NCBI RefSeq assembly: GCF_025263485.1
Contig: NZ_CP079863.1
Location: forward strand, 2,790,001 to 2,854,000
Source: Mycobacterium sp. SMC-2
GTDB taxonomy: Bacteria; Actinomycetota; Actinomycetes; Mycobacteriales; Mycobacteriaceae
Length of the DNA: 64,000 bases
Direction of reading: 5' to 3'
Within the stretch, counting starts at the first letter, position 1. Every line of letters begins with the position of its first letter. The notes below the pieces were generated by a model. It did not search any database, was not told the DNA's origin, and worked only from the letters and a program-made list of their open reading frames with translations. The position numbers and the translations under genes were made by a program. Shown in pieces: positions 16,972 to 26,619 of this stretch.

Positions 16972-17120
16972 GCGTACCCTTCCGTTGCCACATTGCTTGA
17001 GCGAACGTCGGCTAAAGCTAACAGCTTTTCCGGGGGTTCGGCGCTGTAACGTCCCGACGCGGGAATTGGCGGCGCCGCCGCGTGTCCTCCGCGGAGCCGT
17101 CGGTCCCGGCCGCTAGGGTA

Positions 17121-17136
17121 TCGAACAGCTGTTCTA
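17121..17136 (+). promoter_or_regulatory. SOS (LexA) box upstream of ruvC
   Basis: TCGAAC-AGCT-GTTCTA matches the mycobacterial LexA operator TCGAAC-N4-GTTCGA at 11 of 12 fixed positions. It ends 16 bases before the ruvC ATG. ruvC is a known LexA-regulated gene in M. tuberculosis. Confidence 0.87.
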
Positions 17137-17152
17137 CAGGTGGGAGCGGGCA

Positions 17153-17707
17153 ATGCGCGTGATGGGCGTCGACCCCGGACTGACCCGATGCGGACTGTCG
17201 GTCGTGGAAAGTGGGCGCGGGCGAAACGTGGTCGCGCTGGACGTCGACGTGGTGCGCACCCCGTCGAATGCGCCGTTGGCCAAGAGGCTGCTGGCAATCA
17301 GCGACGCCGTCGAGCATTGGCTGGCCACCCACCAACCGGACGTCGTGGCCATCGAGCGGGTGTTCTCCCAACTGAACGTGACGACGGTGATGGGCACCGC
17401 ACAGGCCGGCGGGGTGGTCGCGCTGGCGGCGGCCCGGCGCGGCATCGACGTGCACTTCCACACCCCGAGCGAGGTCAAGGCCGCGGTGACCGGAAACGGC
17501 GCCGCGGACAAGGCCCAGGTCACCGCGATGATCACCAAAATCCTTGCCCTGCAAGCCAAACCGACACCGGCCGACGCCGCGGACGCGCTGGCGTTGGCGG
17601 TCTGCCATTGCTGGAGGGCGCCGATGATGGCCCGGATGGCCGCGGCCGAGGCGCTGTCCGCGCAACAGCGGCACGCCTACCTGGCCAAGCTGAAGGCCGC
17701 GCGATGA
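17153..17707 (+). CDS. ruvC: Holliday junction resolvase RuvC
   Basis: 184 residues from ATG 17153 with GTGGGAG upstream. RNase H-like resolvase: first catalytic Asp in [16 protein letters not shown], Glu in [13 protein letters not shown] and the C-terminal acidic pair in [13 protein letters not shown]. It cuts four-way junctions moved by RuvAB. It overlaps ruvA by four bases (ATGA), and a LexA box lies in its promoter. Confidence 0.97.
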   Translation: MRVMGVDPGLTRCGLSVVESGRGRNVVALDVDVVRTPSNAPLAKRLLAISDAVEHWLATHQPDVVAIERVFSQLNVTTVMGTAQAGGVVALAAARRGIDVHFHTPSEVKAAVTGNGAADKAQVTAMITKILALQAKPTPADAADALALAVCHCWRAPMMARMAAAEALSAQQRHAYLAKLKAAR

Positions 17708-18291
17708 TCGCCTCGGTGCGCGGGGAGGTGCTCCATGTGGCGCTCGATCACGCCGTGATCGAGGCCGCCGGAGTCGGCTACCGGGTGAACGCGACGCCGT
17801 CGACGCTCGCGACGCTGCGCACCGGGACCGAGGCCCGGCTGATCACTGCGATGGTGGTGCGCGAGGACTCGATGACGCTGTACGGGTTCGGCGACTCCGA
17901 CACCCGGGATCTGTTCCTGACGCTGCTGACGGTGTCGGGGGTGGGGCCCCGGCTGGCGATGGCGACGCTGGCGGTTTACGACGCCGGAGCGCTGCGGCAG
18001 GTGTTGCACGACGGCGACGTCGCCGCGCTGACCCGGGTCCCCGGGATCGGCAAACGCGGCGCCGAACGGATGGTGCTCGAGCTGCGGGACAAAGTGGGCG
18101 CCGTCGCGCCAGGCGCCCCGGTGCTCAACGGCAACGCAGTGCGCGGTCCCGTGGTGGAGGCCCTGGTCGGGCTGGGTTTCGCCGTCAAGCAGGCCGAGGA
18201 GGCCACCGACAAGGTGCTGGCCACCGAACACGACGCGACAACGTCGGGCGCGCTGCGCGCCGCCCTGTCGCTGCTGGGTAAGTCCAAATGA
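17704..18291 (+). CDS. ruvA: Holliday junction helicase subunit RuvA
   Basis: 195 residues. N-terminal OB fold ([20 protein letters not shown]), two helix-hairpin-helix motifs ([14 protein letters not shown] and [16 protein letters not shown]) and a C-terminal UBA-like domain that contacts RuvB ([20 protein letters not shown]). It binds the Holliday junction as a tetramer. It overlaps ruvC and ruvB by four bases each. Confidence 0.97.
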   Translation: MIASVRGEVLHVALDHAVIEAAGVGYRVNATPSTLATLRTGTEARLITAMVVREDSMTLYGFGDSDTRDLFLTLLTVSGVGPRLAMATLAVYDAGALRQVLHDGDVAALTRVPGIGKRGAERMVLELRDKVGAVAPGAPVLNGNAVRGPVVEALVGLGFAVKQAEEATDKVLATEHDATTSGALRAALSLLGKSK

Positions 18292-19334
18292 CCGACGACT
18301 ACTCCGACCGCGAGCTCTCTCCGGCGCTGGCCATCGGGGAGGGCGACATCGACGTCAGCCTGCGGCCGCGTTCGCTGCGGGAGTTCATCGGCCAGCCGCG
18401 GGTGCGCGAACAGCTCCAGCTGGTGATCGAGGGGGCCAAAAACCGCGGCGGCACACCGGATCACATCCTGCTGTCGGGCCCACCCGGACTGGGCAAGACG
18501 TCGCTGGCCATGATCATCGCCGCCGAGCTCGGGTCGTCGTTGCGGGTGACGTCCGGTCCCGCGCTGGAACGCGCCGGCGACCTGGCCGCCATGCTGTCCA
18601 ACCTGGTCGAGCACGACGTGCTGTTCATCGACGAGATCCACCGCATCGCCCGGCCCGCCGAGGAAATGCTCTACCTGGCGATGGAGGACTTCCGGGTCGA
18701 CGTGGTGGTCGGCAAAGGCCCCGGCGCCACATCGATACCGCTGGAGGTGGCGCCGTTCACCCTGGTCGGCGCCACCACCCGGTCCGGCGCGCTGACCGGC
18801 CCGCTGCGCGACCGGTTCGGTTTCACCGCACACATGGACTTCTACGAGCCCGCGGAGCTGGAGCGGGTGCTGGCGCGCTCCGCCGGCATCCTGGGCATTG
18901 AGCTGGGCGCCGAGGCGGCCGAGGAGATCGCCCGGCGCTCGCGCGGGACGCCGCGCATCGCCAACCGGCTGCTGCGCCGGGTCCGGGACTTCGCGGAGGT
19001 GCGCGCCGACGGGGTGATCACCCGCGACGTCGCCAAGTCCGCGCTGGCGGTGTACGACGTGGACGAACTCGGCCTGGACCGGCTGGACCGGGCGGTGCTG
19101 TCGGCGCTGACCCGCAGCTTCGGCGGCGGCCCGGTGGGGGTTTCCACGCTGGCGGTGGCCGTGGGCGAGGAGGCCGCCACCGTGGAGGAGGTGTGCGAAC
19201 CGTTTCTCGTGCGGGCCGGGATGGTCGCGCGGACGCCGCGCGGCCGGGTCGCCACCGCACAGGCGTGGACGCACCTGGGCATGAGCCCGCCGGCCGGCGT
19301 CACGGGCCTGGGCCAGCCCGGCCTGTTCGACTAG
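18288..19334 (+). CDS. ruvB: Holliday junction branch migration ATPase RuvB
   Basis: 348 residues, AAA+ motor: Walker [13 protein letters not shown], Walker [10 protein letters not shown], sensor 1 GATTRSGAL, arginine-finger region GPLRDRFGF, and a C-terminal winged helix ([14 protein letters not shown]). It drives branch migration with RuvA. The stop TAG is followed at once by the dispersed repeat A, whose hairpin may end the transcript. M. tuberculosis has a PE_PGRS gene downstream; none is present here. Confidence 0.97.
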   Translation: MTDDYSDRELSPALAIGEGDIDVSLRPRSLREFIGQPRVREQLQLVIEGAKNRGGTPDHILLSGPPGLGKTSLAMIIAAELGSSLRVTSGPALERAGDLAAMLSNLVEHDVLFIDEIHRIARPAEEMLYLAMEDFRVDVVVGKGPGATSIPLEVAPFTLVGATTRSGALTGPLRDRFGFTAHMDFYEPAELERVLARSAGILGIELGAEAAEEIARRSRGTPRIANRLLRRVRDFAEVRADGVITRDVAKSALAVYDVDELGLDRLDRAVLSALTRSFGGGPVGVSTLAVAVGEEAATVEEVCEPFLVRAGMVARTPRGRVATAQAWTHLGMSPPAGVTGLGQPGLFD

Positions 19335-19407
19335 CGACGATCGCGAGCGCGGCGAAGCCGGGCGCTGGGGGTACCCCCCGCGGAGCTGGGGGACGGGTCG
19401 CCACCAT
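19335..19407 (+). repeat. Dispersed intergenic repeat, copy A (after ruvB stop)
   Basis: About 73 bases beginning directly after the ruvB TAG: CGACGATCGCGAGCGCGGCG, then AAGCCGGGCGC, a GGGGGTACCCCC palindrome, CTGGGGGACGGG and CGCCACCAT. It matches copy B at 46693-46763 almost base for base. The G/C blocks can form a stem-loop. A role as terminator or mRNA end element is possible. Confidence 0.8.
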
Positions 19408-19483
19408 GCGACAAGCGACCGGCGCCGGCGATCTCACGGCCAATGGGTGATCTTCACAGCTAACTAACTGCGCGGGCGCGACC

Positions 19484-19508
19484 GGTTATGCGGCGGCATC
19501 CTCGGGTA
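19484..19508 (+). promoter_or_regulatory. Putative SigF-type promoter for the first paralogous membrane protein
   Basis: GGTTA (19484-19488), 15 bases, GGGTA (19504-19508). This is close to the mycobacterial SigF consensus GGTTT-N15-17-GGGTA. It lies 38 bases before the ATG. The same two boxes with the same 15-base spacer precede the paralog at 20835. Confidence 0.6.
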
Positions 19509-19545
19509 ACCAGGCGAGCAGTAATACCTGGTGAAGGAGATTCTG

Positions 19546-20190
19546 ATGAGGACTTACGACGACGGACGCCCTCGGGCGCTGTACATGCCACGTAGCCGCG
19601 GCGCGCTAACCGGGCTACTCCTGATTCTCTTGGGTGCATGGGGCGCGCTGGTGCCGTTCTTTGGACCCAACATCGATTGGGCGTACATGGCCGACCCGGC
19701 CTGGACGTGGACCACGACCAAAGGATGGCTGGAGGTGCTCCCCGGGGCCGCCGCGGCGGTGGGTGGCCTGCTGGTGCTCTTGTCCGGCAATCGCGCCAGC
19801 GCCGTGCTCGGCGGCTGGCTGGCGGTGTTTGGCGGTGGCTGGTTCGTGGTCGGTCGCGCGCTCGCGGCGACCCTGGGCATCGGGGACGTTGGCCAACCGG
19901 TGGCGGCGACGGACCTGAAACGAGCCCTGCTCGAGGTCACCTATTTCACCGGTCTGGGTGCCCTGATCGTGTTCCTGGGCGGGGCTGCCGTGGCGCGCCT
20001 GGCGGTTCGGCATGCGCGAGACGTCGTGGTGACGCAACCGGCGCCGGTGGCTGCCGACGCCATGCACGACGAGACGCGGGGCACCGCGGCGCAAACGGAC
20101 CGAGTGGCGGCCGGGCCCCGCGGTCGCGGGGTCTTCGGTCGACGCGCCGGGGGCGGCCTGTTCCACCGGCACCACCACGCCGGCGCTTAG
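19546..20190 (+). CDS. Conserved mycobacterial membrane protein, paralog 1
   Basis: 214 residues from ATG 19546; GAAGGAG at 19533-19539 and the match to the paralog's N-terminus decide this start over GTG 19531. Four hydrophobic segments: GLLLILLGAWGALVPFFG, GAAAAVGGLLVLLSGN, LGGWLAVFGGGWFVVG and GLGALIVFLGGAAVARL. The C-terminal tail is basic and His/Gly-rich. It shares MPRSRGA, GWLEVLPGAA and LLEVTYF-type blocks with the protein at 20835. Function is unknown; a SigF-type promoter hints at a stress or stationary-phase envelope protein. Confidence 0.82.
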   Translation: MRTYDDGRPRALYMPRSRGALTGLLLILLGAWGALVPFFGPNIDWAYMADPAWTWTTTKGWLEVLPGAAAAVGGLLVLLSGNRASAVLGGWLAVFGGGWFVVGRALAATLGIGDVGQPVAATDLKRALLEVTYFTGLGALIVFLGGAAVARLAVRHARDVVVTQPAPVAADAMHDETRGTAAQTDRVAAGPRGRGVFGRRAGGGLFHRHHHAGA

Positions 20191-20206
20191 GGCCGTATCC
20201 AGTAAG

Positions 20207-20248
20207 GCGAAAGAGCGCCGGCAGCCAAGGCTGCCGGCGCCGTTTCGC
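20207..20248 (+). terminator. Intrinsic terminator-like hairpin after paralog 1
   Basis: GCGCCGGCAGCC (20215-20226) pairs perfectly with GGCTGCCGGCGC (20229-20240), and the outer GCGAAA/TTTCGC (20207-20212, 20243-20248) extends the stem past a two-base mismatch. It lies 17 bases after the stop codon. Confidence 0.75.
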
Positions 20249-20319
20249 GCCCGGCCGGGGCTGTCGCGGGTCGGTAGAGTTCAACCGCGCCGCGACATGC
20301 GAACGCCGGAGGAAAAGCG

Positions 20320-20706
20320 ATGGTCACAGCCGGGTTGGTCTTCGCCGGACTGGCGGCTTTGCTGCACGTCTACATCTTCGTGATGGAATCGTTGACCTGG
20401 ACCTCGCCGCGCACCCGCGCGACGTTCGGCACCACCGCCGAGGAGGCCGAGACCACCCGGCTGCTGGCCTTCAACCAAGGCTTCTACAACTTGTTTCTGG
20501 CCGTTGTCAGCGGCGTGGGCATTGCCGCGATTGTCTTGCGGCACAACGCCGTTGGCGCGGCGCTGATTTTCGCCGGCGTCGGGTCCATGGCCGCGGCCGC
20601 GGTCGTCCTGCTGTTGTCCGCGCCGGAGAAGGCGCCGCCCGCGCTGACGCAGGGCGCCTTTCCGGCGATCGCGATCGTGCTGTTGCTGCTGGGGCTTCGG
20701 CAGTAA
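20320..20706 (+). CDS. DUF1304-family membrane protein
   Basis: 128 residues from ATG 20320 with GGAGGA at 20308-20313. It has four transmembrane segments, with family signatures LLHVYIFVMESLTW, LLAFNQGFYNLFLAV and GAFPAIAIVLLLLGL near the C-terminus. Function of DUF1304 is unknown. It lies alone between the two paralogous membrane genes, on the same strand. Confidence 0.87.
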   Translation: MVTAGLVFAGLAALLHVYIFVMESLTWTSPRTRATFGTTAEEAETTRLLAFNQGFYNLFLAVVSGVGIAAIVLRHNAVGAALIFAGVGSMAAAAVVLLLSAPEKAPPALTQGAFPAIAIVLLLLGLRQ

Positions 20707-20763
20707 CAAGAGCCTCATCAACCCCAACAGTCACCCGGGCGGTGGCTTTCGCCCCGCCCCATG

Positions 20764-20788
20764 GGTTACGAGTGGAAACCGCCGGGTA
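20764..20788 (+). promoter_or_regulatory. Putative SigF-type promoter for the second paralogous membrane protein
   Basis: GGTTA (20764-20768), 15 bases, GGGTA (20784-20788), the same arrangement as at 19484-19508. A short hairpin CCGGGCC/GGCCCGG (20795-20801, 20809-20815) follows before the RBS. Confidence 0.6.
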
Positions 20789-20834
20789 CCCATCCCGGGC
20801 CGGAAATAGGCCCGGTATTTAACGAGGGGATGTC

Positions 20835-21524
20835 ATGAAATACGCAGAAGACGGCCAACCCCGCGGGCTGAGCATGCCGCGTTCGCGTGGCGCGGTCAGC
20901 GGACTGTTCCTGGTCATTCTGGGAGCTTGGGGGGCGTTAATACCGTTTGTCGGACCGCGCTTCAATTTCGCCTACACACCCGATCGGGAGTGGGCGTGGA
21001 GCTCGGCCCGAGGGTGGCTCGAGGTCTTGCCTGGAGCCGCGACCGTGCTGGGCGGTCTCTTGTTGATCGTCGCCGGAAACCGCGTGGCGGCGATGCTGGG
21101 CGGTTGGCTGGCGGTCCTGGCCGGCGCCTGGTTCGTCGTCGGTGGTCAATTCGCGCCGCTGCTGCGGATCGGCTCCCCGGGTGACCCGGTCGCAGCCACC
21201 GAACGCAAGCGTGCGGTGCTGGAGGTCACCTACTTCTCCGGACTCGGCGCGCTGATCATCTTCGTGGGCGGCGTGGTGCTTGCGCGGACGGCCGTGCGCC
21301 TGGCGCGTGACGTGCAGCCCTTGGCGCCGGCGGCCACGGCGGAGCCGGCCGTCGAACCGTACCGGGAATCGACGTACGAGCCGGTCGAGGTTTCCTCGGG
21401 CGCGGTGACCAAGCCGCGGACGGCTGCCGGCCCGGAGCCCAAGCGGGGGTGGCGTCGCCAACGGTCGGGCTCGGCCGCGGGTGCCAACGCCGCGTACCTG
21501 CGCTGGCCACACCCTCAGCAGTAA
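20835..21524 (+). CDS. Conserved mycobacterial membrane protein, paralog 2
   Basis: 229 residues from ATG 20835 with GAGGGG upstream. It aligns along its length with the protein at 19546: MPRSRGAVSGLFLVILGAWG, GWLEVLPGAATVLGG, LGGWLAVLAGAWFVVGG and RAVLEVTYFSGLGALIIF. Four membrane segments are followed by a longer, Pro/Glu-rich then basic cytoplasmic tail. Function is unknown. With its paralog and shared promoter type it looks like a local duplication at a site where M. tuberculosis has PE_PGRS44. Confidence 0.82.
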   Translation: MKYAEDGQPRGLSMPRSRGAVSGLFLVILGAWGALIPFVGPRFNFAYTPDREWAWSSARGWLEVLPGAATVLGGLLLIVAGNRVAAMLGGWLAVLAGAWFVVGGQFAPLLRIGSPGDPVAATERKRAVLEVTYFSGLGALIIFVGGVVLARTAVRLARDVQPLAPAATAEPAVEPYRESTYEPVEVSSGAVTKPRTAAGPEPKRGWRRQRSGSAAGANAAYLRWPHPQQ

Positions 21525-21533
21525 CTCGTTTTC

Positions 21534-21580
21534 AACAAAGCGATCGCCCAGCCCCGACGGGGCTGGGCGATCGCTTTGTT
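21534..21580. terminator. Bidirectional intrinsic terminator between convergent genes
   Basis: A perfect 22-bp stem (21534-21555 with 21559-21580) around a 3-base loop GAC. The core is GCGATCGCCCAGCCCC, with AACAAA on one side and TTTGTT on the other, so it can act for both the membrane protein gene (stop 21524) and car (stop 21584). Confidence 0.92.
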
Positions 21581-21583
21581 GCC

Positions 21584-24500
21584 TTACAGCAGTCCGAGCA
21601 GCTGCAGGTCGGTGATGTACTTGACGATGATCGGCGCCGAGACATGCGGAATGTCTTTGTCGGGGCCGATTTTCGCCTCCTGGACCGCGGCGCGGAAGCG
21701 GTCGGTCGGTGCCATCGATCCGTTGATGGGCGCTGAAGGCTTCTGGTAGTTGTGCAGCAGCGGCAGCAGCGAGTACTGGCGTTGCCGCTCCGGCAGGCCC
21801 CGCATCGTCTGGTCGAACCGCCGCAGCCAGTCGCCATAGTCGGCGATGCGCTGGATGCCGTAGCCCGCGTCGATCAGCCAGTCGACGTACTCGTCGAGCC
21901 CGATGCCGTCGTCGTACGGGTTCATCACGTGATACGTCTGGAACCCATCGCCACTCGAGACGTTGTCCAGCACCTGCGTCCCCAGCGTGGAGATCGCCGC
22001 GGCGACGAACTCGACCGGCAGGCCGTCGTAGTGCGCGCGTTGGCGGTTGCCGCCGGCGTCGAGCTCGTAGAACGAACCGGGCGCGACACCGGTGGCGACC
22101 AGGCTCAGCATCAGGCGGGTGAACATGTCCGGCAGGTTGAGCTGTCCGGCGTAGGTGGTGTCGGCCAGGATCATGTCGCACCGGAACACCGCGACGGGCA
22201 GGCCACACAGGTCGTGCGCCTCGCGGAGCAGCACCTCGCCGGCCCACTTGCTGTTGCCGTAGCCGTTGGCGTAGCCGTCGTTGATCTCGCGGGTAGCGCT
22301 GATCCGCCGGATGTCGGCGTCCTCGACGAACTGGCCCGGCTTGATCTGGTCACCGACGCCGATCGTCGACACGTAGGTGTACGGCTTCAGCTTGGCGGTG
22401 AGCGCGATCCGGATCAGTTCGGCGGTGCCCACGGCGTTCGGACCGAACAGCTCGCTGTACGGCAGCACGTGGTTGACCAGGGCGGCTGGGTCGACGATGA
22501 GGTCGACCGTGTCGGCCAGCCGCTGCCAGGTCGCCTGGTCCAGGCCGAGATTGGCCTCGCCCTTGTCGCCGGCGATGACCTCCAGGTGGTCGGCGGCCAG
22601 TTCCCGGTAGTGCGCCACCAGCTTCGGGTCGCCTTGGGCAGAGCCGACGCCGAAGGTGTGGTCCAGCCGGGCGCGCGCCTCGTCGTCGGACTTGGCCCGC
22701 ACCAGGGCGATCACCTTGCCGTCCACCATGTCCATGCGCTCGAGCCATTCCAACGCCAGGTAGCGACCGAGGAAGCCGGTCGCGCCGGTCAGCAACACCG
22801 TCCGCACCTCGGTGGTTGGCCTCGGTAGGTTCGGTGCCGCGGTCAGTGTCTCGGCCTCGAGGAACTTGTCGAGCGTCAGGTCGGCGGCGTGCACCGTCGC
22901 CGCGTCGCGGCCGTGCACGGCGGCGAAGGTCGGCCGCTTGGTGCCCTGGCGCTCGCCCTCGATGTAGTTGGCGATGGCCTGCAGGTCGCTGGCCGGGCTG
23001 ACGATGACCCCCACCGGGACGTCGATGTCGAAGATCTCGCGCAGCAGGTTCCCAAAGGTCAACGCCGACAACGAATCCCCGCCGAGATCGGTGAAGTGCG
23101 CGTCGGGTGTCAACTCGGTGCTCGCCGTGCCCAGCATGGCCGCGGCGGCCCGGCTCACGGTCTGCAGCACCGGGGCGCTCGCGCCGTTGCGGCGCAATTC
23201 GGCCAGTTCGTTGGCCTGCCCCTCGGCGAGCTCGGCGTAGAGCTGCTCGAGCCGCTCCCCGTAGTGCTGCTTCAGCTTCGGCCACGCCAGCTTGCGGATC
23301 CCGGTCAGCAGACCGTTCTCCAGGCTGAACGGTGTGGTCTCGATGATGAAGTCGCGCGGCACCTCGTAGGACTGCAGGCCGACCTGACGCGCGACGTTCT
23401 GCAACGAGTCGGCGATTTGCGGCTTGAGCGTCTCCGGGTCACCCGTGGCCAGCGCCGCCTGGGTCGGCACTACGACGGCCAGCAGGTAGGGCTGCGAGCT
23501 GTTGCCGTAGACGTAGATCTGGCGCACCAGCGGGCTGTTGCCGAACTCGGCCTCCAGCTTCGCCAGCGTCACGAACTCGCCCTGCGCCAGCTTCAGCACG
23601 TTGTTGCGGCGGTCGACGTACACCAGCTTGTCGGGAGCCACCTCGGCGAACACGTCGCCGGTCCGGTAGTAGCCGTCCTCGTCGAAGACGTTGGCGGTGG
23701 TCTCGGCCCGCTTGTAGTAGCCGGGGAACATGTTCTCGGTCCGCAGCAACAGCTCACCGCGCGGGTAGGGCCGGTCGGTGCTGAAGTAGCCCAGATCCGG
23801 CACGTCGACCAGCTTGTAGTCGATGACCGGCGGCCGCTGAATCTCGCCGTCGAACAACACCATCCCCGCCTCGGTCGAGCCGTAGCCGTCCATCAGGTGC
23901 ATCTCGAGCAGGGACTCGACCCAGGCGCGCAAGTCCGGGGAGGTGGGGGCCGATCCCGTCATGGCGAAGATGAACCGCCCGCCCAGCAGGTACTGGCGCT
24001 GCTCGGCCAGGACCTGCGCCTCGATGGCCGCGCGGGACTCCGGACCCGCGGCGCCCTCGGACAGTCGGCGCTCGACCCGGCGCTGGAATTCACCGAACAG
24101 GGTCTCCCAGATGCGTGGCACGAAGTTCAGCTCGGTGGGCCGCACCAGCTCGAGGTCCTCCAGCAGCGTGGAGAGGTCGCTCTTGGCGGCGAAGTAGGCG
24201 GTGCCGCCGTTGCCCAGGGTGCCGTAGAGGATGCCGCGGCCCATGACGTGGCTCATCGGCATGAAGTTGAGGGTGATCGACGCGGCGCTCTCCCCGAACC
24301 AATTCCGGCTGCCGCGGCGCCAGATCTTGGCGACGTTGCTCTGCGGGTACATCGCGCCCTTGGGTGCGCCCGTGCTGCCGGAGGTGTAGATCAGCAGTGC
24401 CAGCGGGTCGGACTCCTCGCTGGCCGGGAGCGGCGCGTCCGGCAACGCCTTGCCGCGGTCGAGCACCTCGGCCAGCGTCTCCACCACCACGCCGGTTTCC

Positions 24501-25132
24501 GCCAGCCGCGCGCGGGCGGTCTCCACGGCCTCGCGCTTGTCGTCCACCTCGGGGTGGTAGTCGAACACCACCAGCTTGGCGGGCCGGTGGCCGCTCAGGA
24601 TCAGCTCCACGGCGTCGGGCAGCTGGTTCACGCTCGCCGCGATGACGGTGGGCTCGGTCTCGGTCACGATGGGCCGGAGCGACGTCGGTGACGCGCTGGT
24701 CTGCAGCGGGACCGACACCGCGCTGATGGTGGCCAGCGCCATGTCGATGGTGGCGTAGTCGACGCTGTTGAAGCCCAGCACGCAGACCCGGTCACCGACG
24801 TGCACGTCGTCGCTGGCCCAGGCGCGGCCCAGCGCCCCGACGCGGTCGCCCAGCTGACGGTAGGTGATGGTCTCGAAGCGGGGGAGCAGCTCGAGCCTCG
24901 TGCGCCCGGTCGCCGGGTCCTCGACGAACTCCAGCACGCGCTGCGCCAGCGCCGGGCGGTCCGCATACCCCTCGAGTACGGCGCGGATCACCTGGGGAAG
25001 TCGCAGCCCGGGCTCTTCGAGGGCCGCTTCGACCGACGGGTCGGGGCGGGCGGCGGCGAATTGGGGGTCGTTTGCGGTCAGGTCCTCGATGCGGCGCTCG
25101 AGCCGCTCGTCGTGATTGGTCGACATAAACAA
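21584..25132 (-). CDS. car: Carboxylic acid reductase (adenylation-thiolation-reductase; FadD9 homolog)
   Basis: 1182 residues; an ATG two codons downstream is an alternative start. The adenylation domain has the AMP-binding loop [16 protein letters not shown] (residues 248-263) and RTGDVFAE. The carrier domain has the phosphopantetheine serine at about residue 687 (LGGDSLSA). The reductase domain has NAD(P)H-binding [13 protein letters not shown] (near 778-790) and a YGNSKW catalytic motif. It activates fatty or aromatic acids with ATP and reduces them to aldehydes with NADPH; a separate phosphopantetheinyl transferase is needed. Homolog of Rv2590, downstream of gabT on the same strand. Confidence 0.95.
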   Translation of the reverse strand: MFMSTNHDERLERRIEDLTANDPQFAAARPDPSVEAALEEPGLRLPQVIRAVLEGYADRPALAQRVLEFVEDPATGRTRLELLPRFETITYRQLGDRVGALGRAWASDDVHVGDRVCVLGFNSVDYATIDMALATISAVSVPLQTSASPTSLRPIVTETEPTVIAASVNQLPDAVELILSGHRPAKLVVFDYHPEVDDKREAVETARARLAETGVVVETLAEVLDRGKALPDAPLPASEESDPLALLIYTSGSTGAPKGAMYPQSNVAKIWRRGSRNWFGESAASITLNFMPMSHVMGRGILYGTLGNGGTAYFAAKSDLSTLLEDLELVRPTELNFVPRIWETLFGEFQRRVERRLSEGAAGPESRAAIEAQVLAEQRQYLLGGRFIFAMTGSAPTSPDLRAWVESLLEMHLMDGYGSTEAGMVLFDGEIQRPPVIDYKLVDVPDLGYFSTDRPYPRGELLLRTENMFPGYYKRAETTANVFDEDGYYRTGDVFAEVAPDKLVYVDRRNNVLKLAQGEFVTLAKLEAEFGNSPLVRQIYVYGNSSQPYLLAVVVPTQAALATGDPETLKPQIADSLQNVARQVGLQSYEVPRDFIIETTPFSLENGLLTGIRKLAWPKLKQHYGERLEQLYAELAEGQANELAELRRNGASAPVLQTVSRAAAAMLGTASTELTPDAHFTDLGGDSLSALTFGNLLREIFDIDVPVGVIVSPASDLQAIANYIEGERQGTKRPTFAAVHGRDAATVHAADLTLDKFLEAETLTAAPNLPRPTTEVRTVLLTGATGFLGRYLALEWLERMDMVDGKVIALVRAKSDDEARARLDHTFGVGSAQGDPKLVAHYRELAADHLEVIAGDKGEANLGLDQATWQRLADTVDLIVDPAALVNHVLPYSELFGPNAVGTAELIRIALTAKLKPYTYVSTIGVGDQIKPGQFVEDADIRRISATREINDGYANGYGNSKWAGEVLLREAHDLCGLPVAVFRCDMILADTTYAGQLNLPDMFTRLMLSLVATGVAPGSFYELDAGGNRQRAHYDGLPVEFVAAAISTLGTQVLDNVSSGDGFQTYHVMNPYDDGIGLDEYVDWLIDAGYGIQRIADYGDWLRRFDQTMRGLPERQRQYSLLPLLHNYQKPSAPINGSMAPTDRFRAAVQEAKIGPDKDIPHVSAPIIVKYITDLQLLGLL

Positions 25133-25190
25133 TTCCCTTGCAATGGAAGATAGTGAGTCAGTTTGGCGCCGATGCGGCTGACGATTAGAA

Positions 25191-25207
25191 CGTTAGCTAA
25201 AGTAACG
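25191..25207 (-). promoter_or_regulatory. Small inverted repeat upstream of car, possible operator
   Basis: CGTTA (25191-25195), seven bases, TAACG (25203-25207), in the AT-richer part of the 146-base gap between gabT and car. The size suits a dimeric repressor of the TetR type, but no regulator gene is near. A short G/C hairpin (25221-25233) beside it may end the gabT transcript. Confidence 0.3.
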
Positions 25208-25278
25208 GTATTCCACCACGGCCCCGCCGGGGCGGACGTTGTGACATTGCCCACTCGGTCCGGGCGAGTCGCCAGGTC

Positions 25279-26619
25279 TTACAGTTCGCCCAGCAGCTGA
25301 CCCAGAATTTCGAGCCCGTCCCTCAGCAGCTCGTCGCTGATGGTCAGCGGTGGCAGGAGCCGGATGATGTTGCCGAACATGCCGCAGGTCAACACGACCA
25401 CGCCGGCCGCGTGGGCTGCGGTGGACAGCTTCCGAGTCAATTCCGCGTCGGGCTCGGCGGTGCCGGGTTTCACCAGCTCGATCGCGATCATGGCGCCGCG
25501 CCCGCGCACATCGCCGATCCGGTCATCACCGGCCTGCAGGCGCAACAACGGTTCGGTGATCAGCCGTTCCAGTTGCCGGGCCCGCTCGATCAGGCCGTCA
25601 CTTTCGATCGTGGTGATGGTGGCCAGTGCCGCCGCACAAGCGATTGGGTTGCCGCCGAATGTGCCGCCCAAACCGCCGACATGCGGTGCGTCCATGATCT
25701 GCGCGCGGCCGGTGACCGCCGACAGCGGCAGCCCGTCGGCGATGCCTTTGGCGGTGCAGATCAGGTCGGGCTCGATGCCCTCGTGTTCGCAGGCGAACAT
25801 GGCGCCGGTGCGGGCGAACCCGCTCTGCACCTCGTCGGCGATGAACACCACCTCGTTCGTGCGGCACCAGTCGAGCAGGGCGGGCAGGAATCCCTCCGCG
25901 GGCACGATGAATCCGCCTTCGCCGGCGATCGGTTCGATGATGACCGCGGCGAGGCTGTCGGCCCCGACCTGGCTCTCGATCACGTCGATCGCCCGGGCGG
26001 CGGCCTTCTCCCCGTCGGTGGCCAGCTCCTTGTCGAGCAGGCCGTCCCGGTACGGGTAGGACATCGGCGCCCGGTAGACCTCCGGCGCGAACGGGCCGAA
26101 GCCGCTCTTGTAGGGCTTGGACTTGGCGGTCAGCGCCATGGCCAGGTTGGTGCGGCCGTGATAGGCGTGGTTGAACGCCACGACGGCGGGCTTGCGGGTG
26201 TAGGAGCGGGCGACCTTGACGGCGTTCTCGACCGCCTCGGCGCCGGAGTTGAACAACACCGAGCGTTTCTCGAAGGAGCCCGGCGTGATCCGGTTGAGCT
26301 CTTCGGCGACGGCGATGTACTGCTCGTACGGCACGACCATGAAGCAGGTGTGGGTGAACTCGGCGACCTGGGCGCGCACCGCCTCCACCACCCGGGGCGA
26401 GGAATTGCCGATGGTGGTCACCGCGATGCCGGAAGCCAGGTCGATGAGCCGGTTGCCGTCGACGTCCTCGATGATGCCGCCGAAGGCGCGCGCCACGAAC
26501 ACCGGCAACGAGACGTTCACCCCGTGCGACACCGCCGCGGTGCGGCGTTTGGTCAGTTCCAGCGAAGCGGGACCGGGGATTTCGGTGATCAGCTGGCGTG
26601 TCTGCTCGAGGCCGGCCAC
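25279..26619 (-). CDS. gabT: 4-aminobutyrate aminotransferase
   Basis: 446 residues from GTG 26619, chosen for GGAGGAGG just upstream and for the family N-terminus LEQTRQLITEIPGPAS; the frame stays open further upstream to 26805 without homology. Class III aminotransferase: SGAEAVENAVKVARSYT, the PLP-contacting VFIADEVQSGFARTG and the Schiff-base Lys in ICTAKGIADGLPLS. It converts GABA and 2-oxoglutarate to succinic semialdehyde and glutamate. Homolog of Rv2589. It may be co-transcribed with car, whose aldehyde chemistry could meet its product pool. Confidence 0.94.
   Translation of the reverse strand: MAGLEQTRQLITEIPGPASLELTKRRTAAVSHGVNVSLPVFVARAFGGIIEDVDGNRLIDLASGIAVTTIGNSSPRVVEAVRAQVAEFTHTCFMVVPYEQYIAVAEELNRITPGSFEKRSVLFNSGAEAVENAVKVARSYTRKPAVVAFNHAYHGRTNLAMALTAKSKPYKSGFGPFAPEVYRAPMSYPYRDGLLDKELATDGEKAAARAIDVIESQVGADSLAAVIIEPIAGEGGFIVPAEGFLPALLDWCRTNEVVFIADEVQSGFARTGAMFACEHEGIEPDLICTAKGIADGLPLSAVTGRAQIMDAPHVGGLGGTFGGNPIACAAALATITTIESDGLIERARQLERLITEPLLRLQAGDDRIGDVRGRGAMIAIELVKPGTAEPDAELTRKLSTAAHAAGVVVLTCGMFGNIIRLLPPLTISDELLRDGLEILGQLLGEL

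Noticed and set aside
17137..17152. Leaderless start for ruvC
   Set aside because: A GTGGGAG ribosome binding site lies between the LexA box and the ATG.
22889..24691. 600-codon frame antisense to carboxylic acid reductase
   Set aside because: No domain or RBS; the sense strand encodes an intact A-T-R enzyme.
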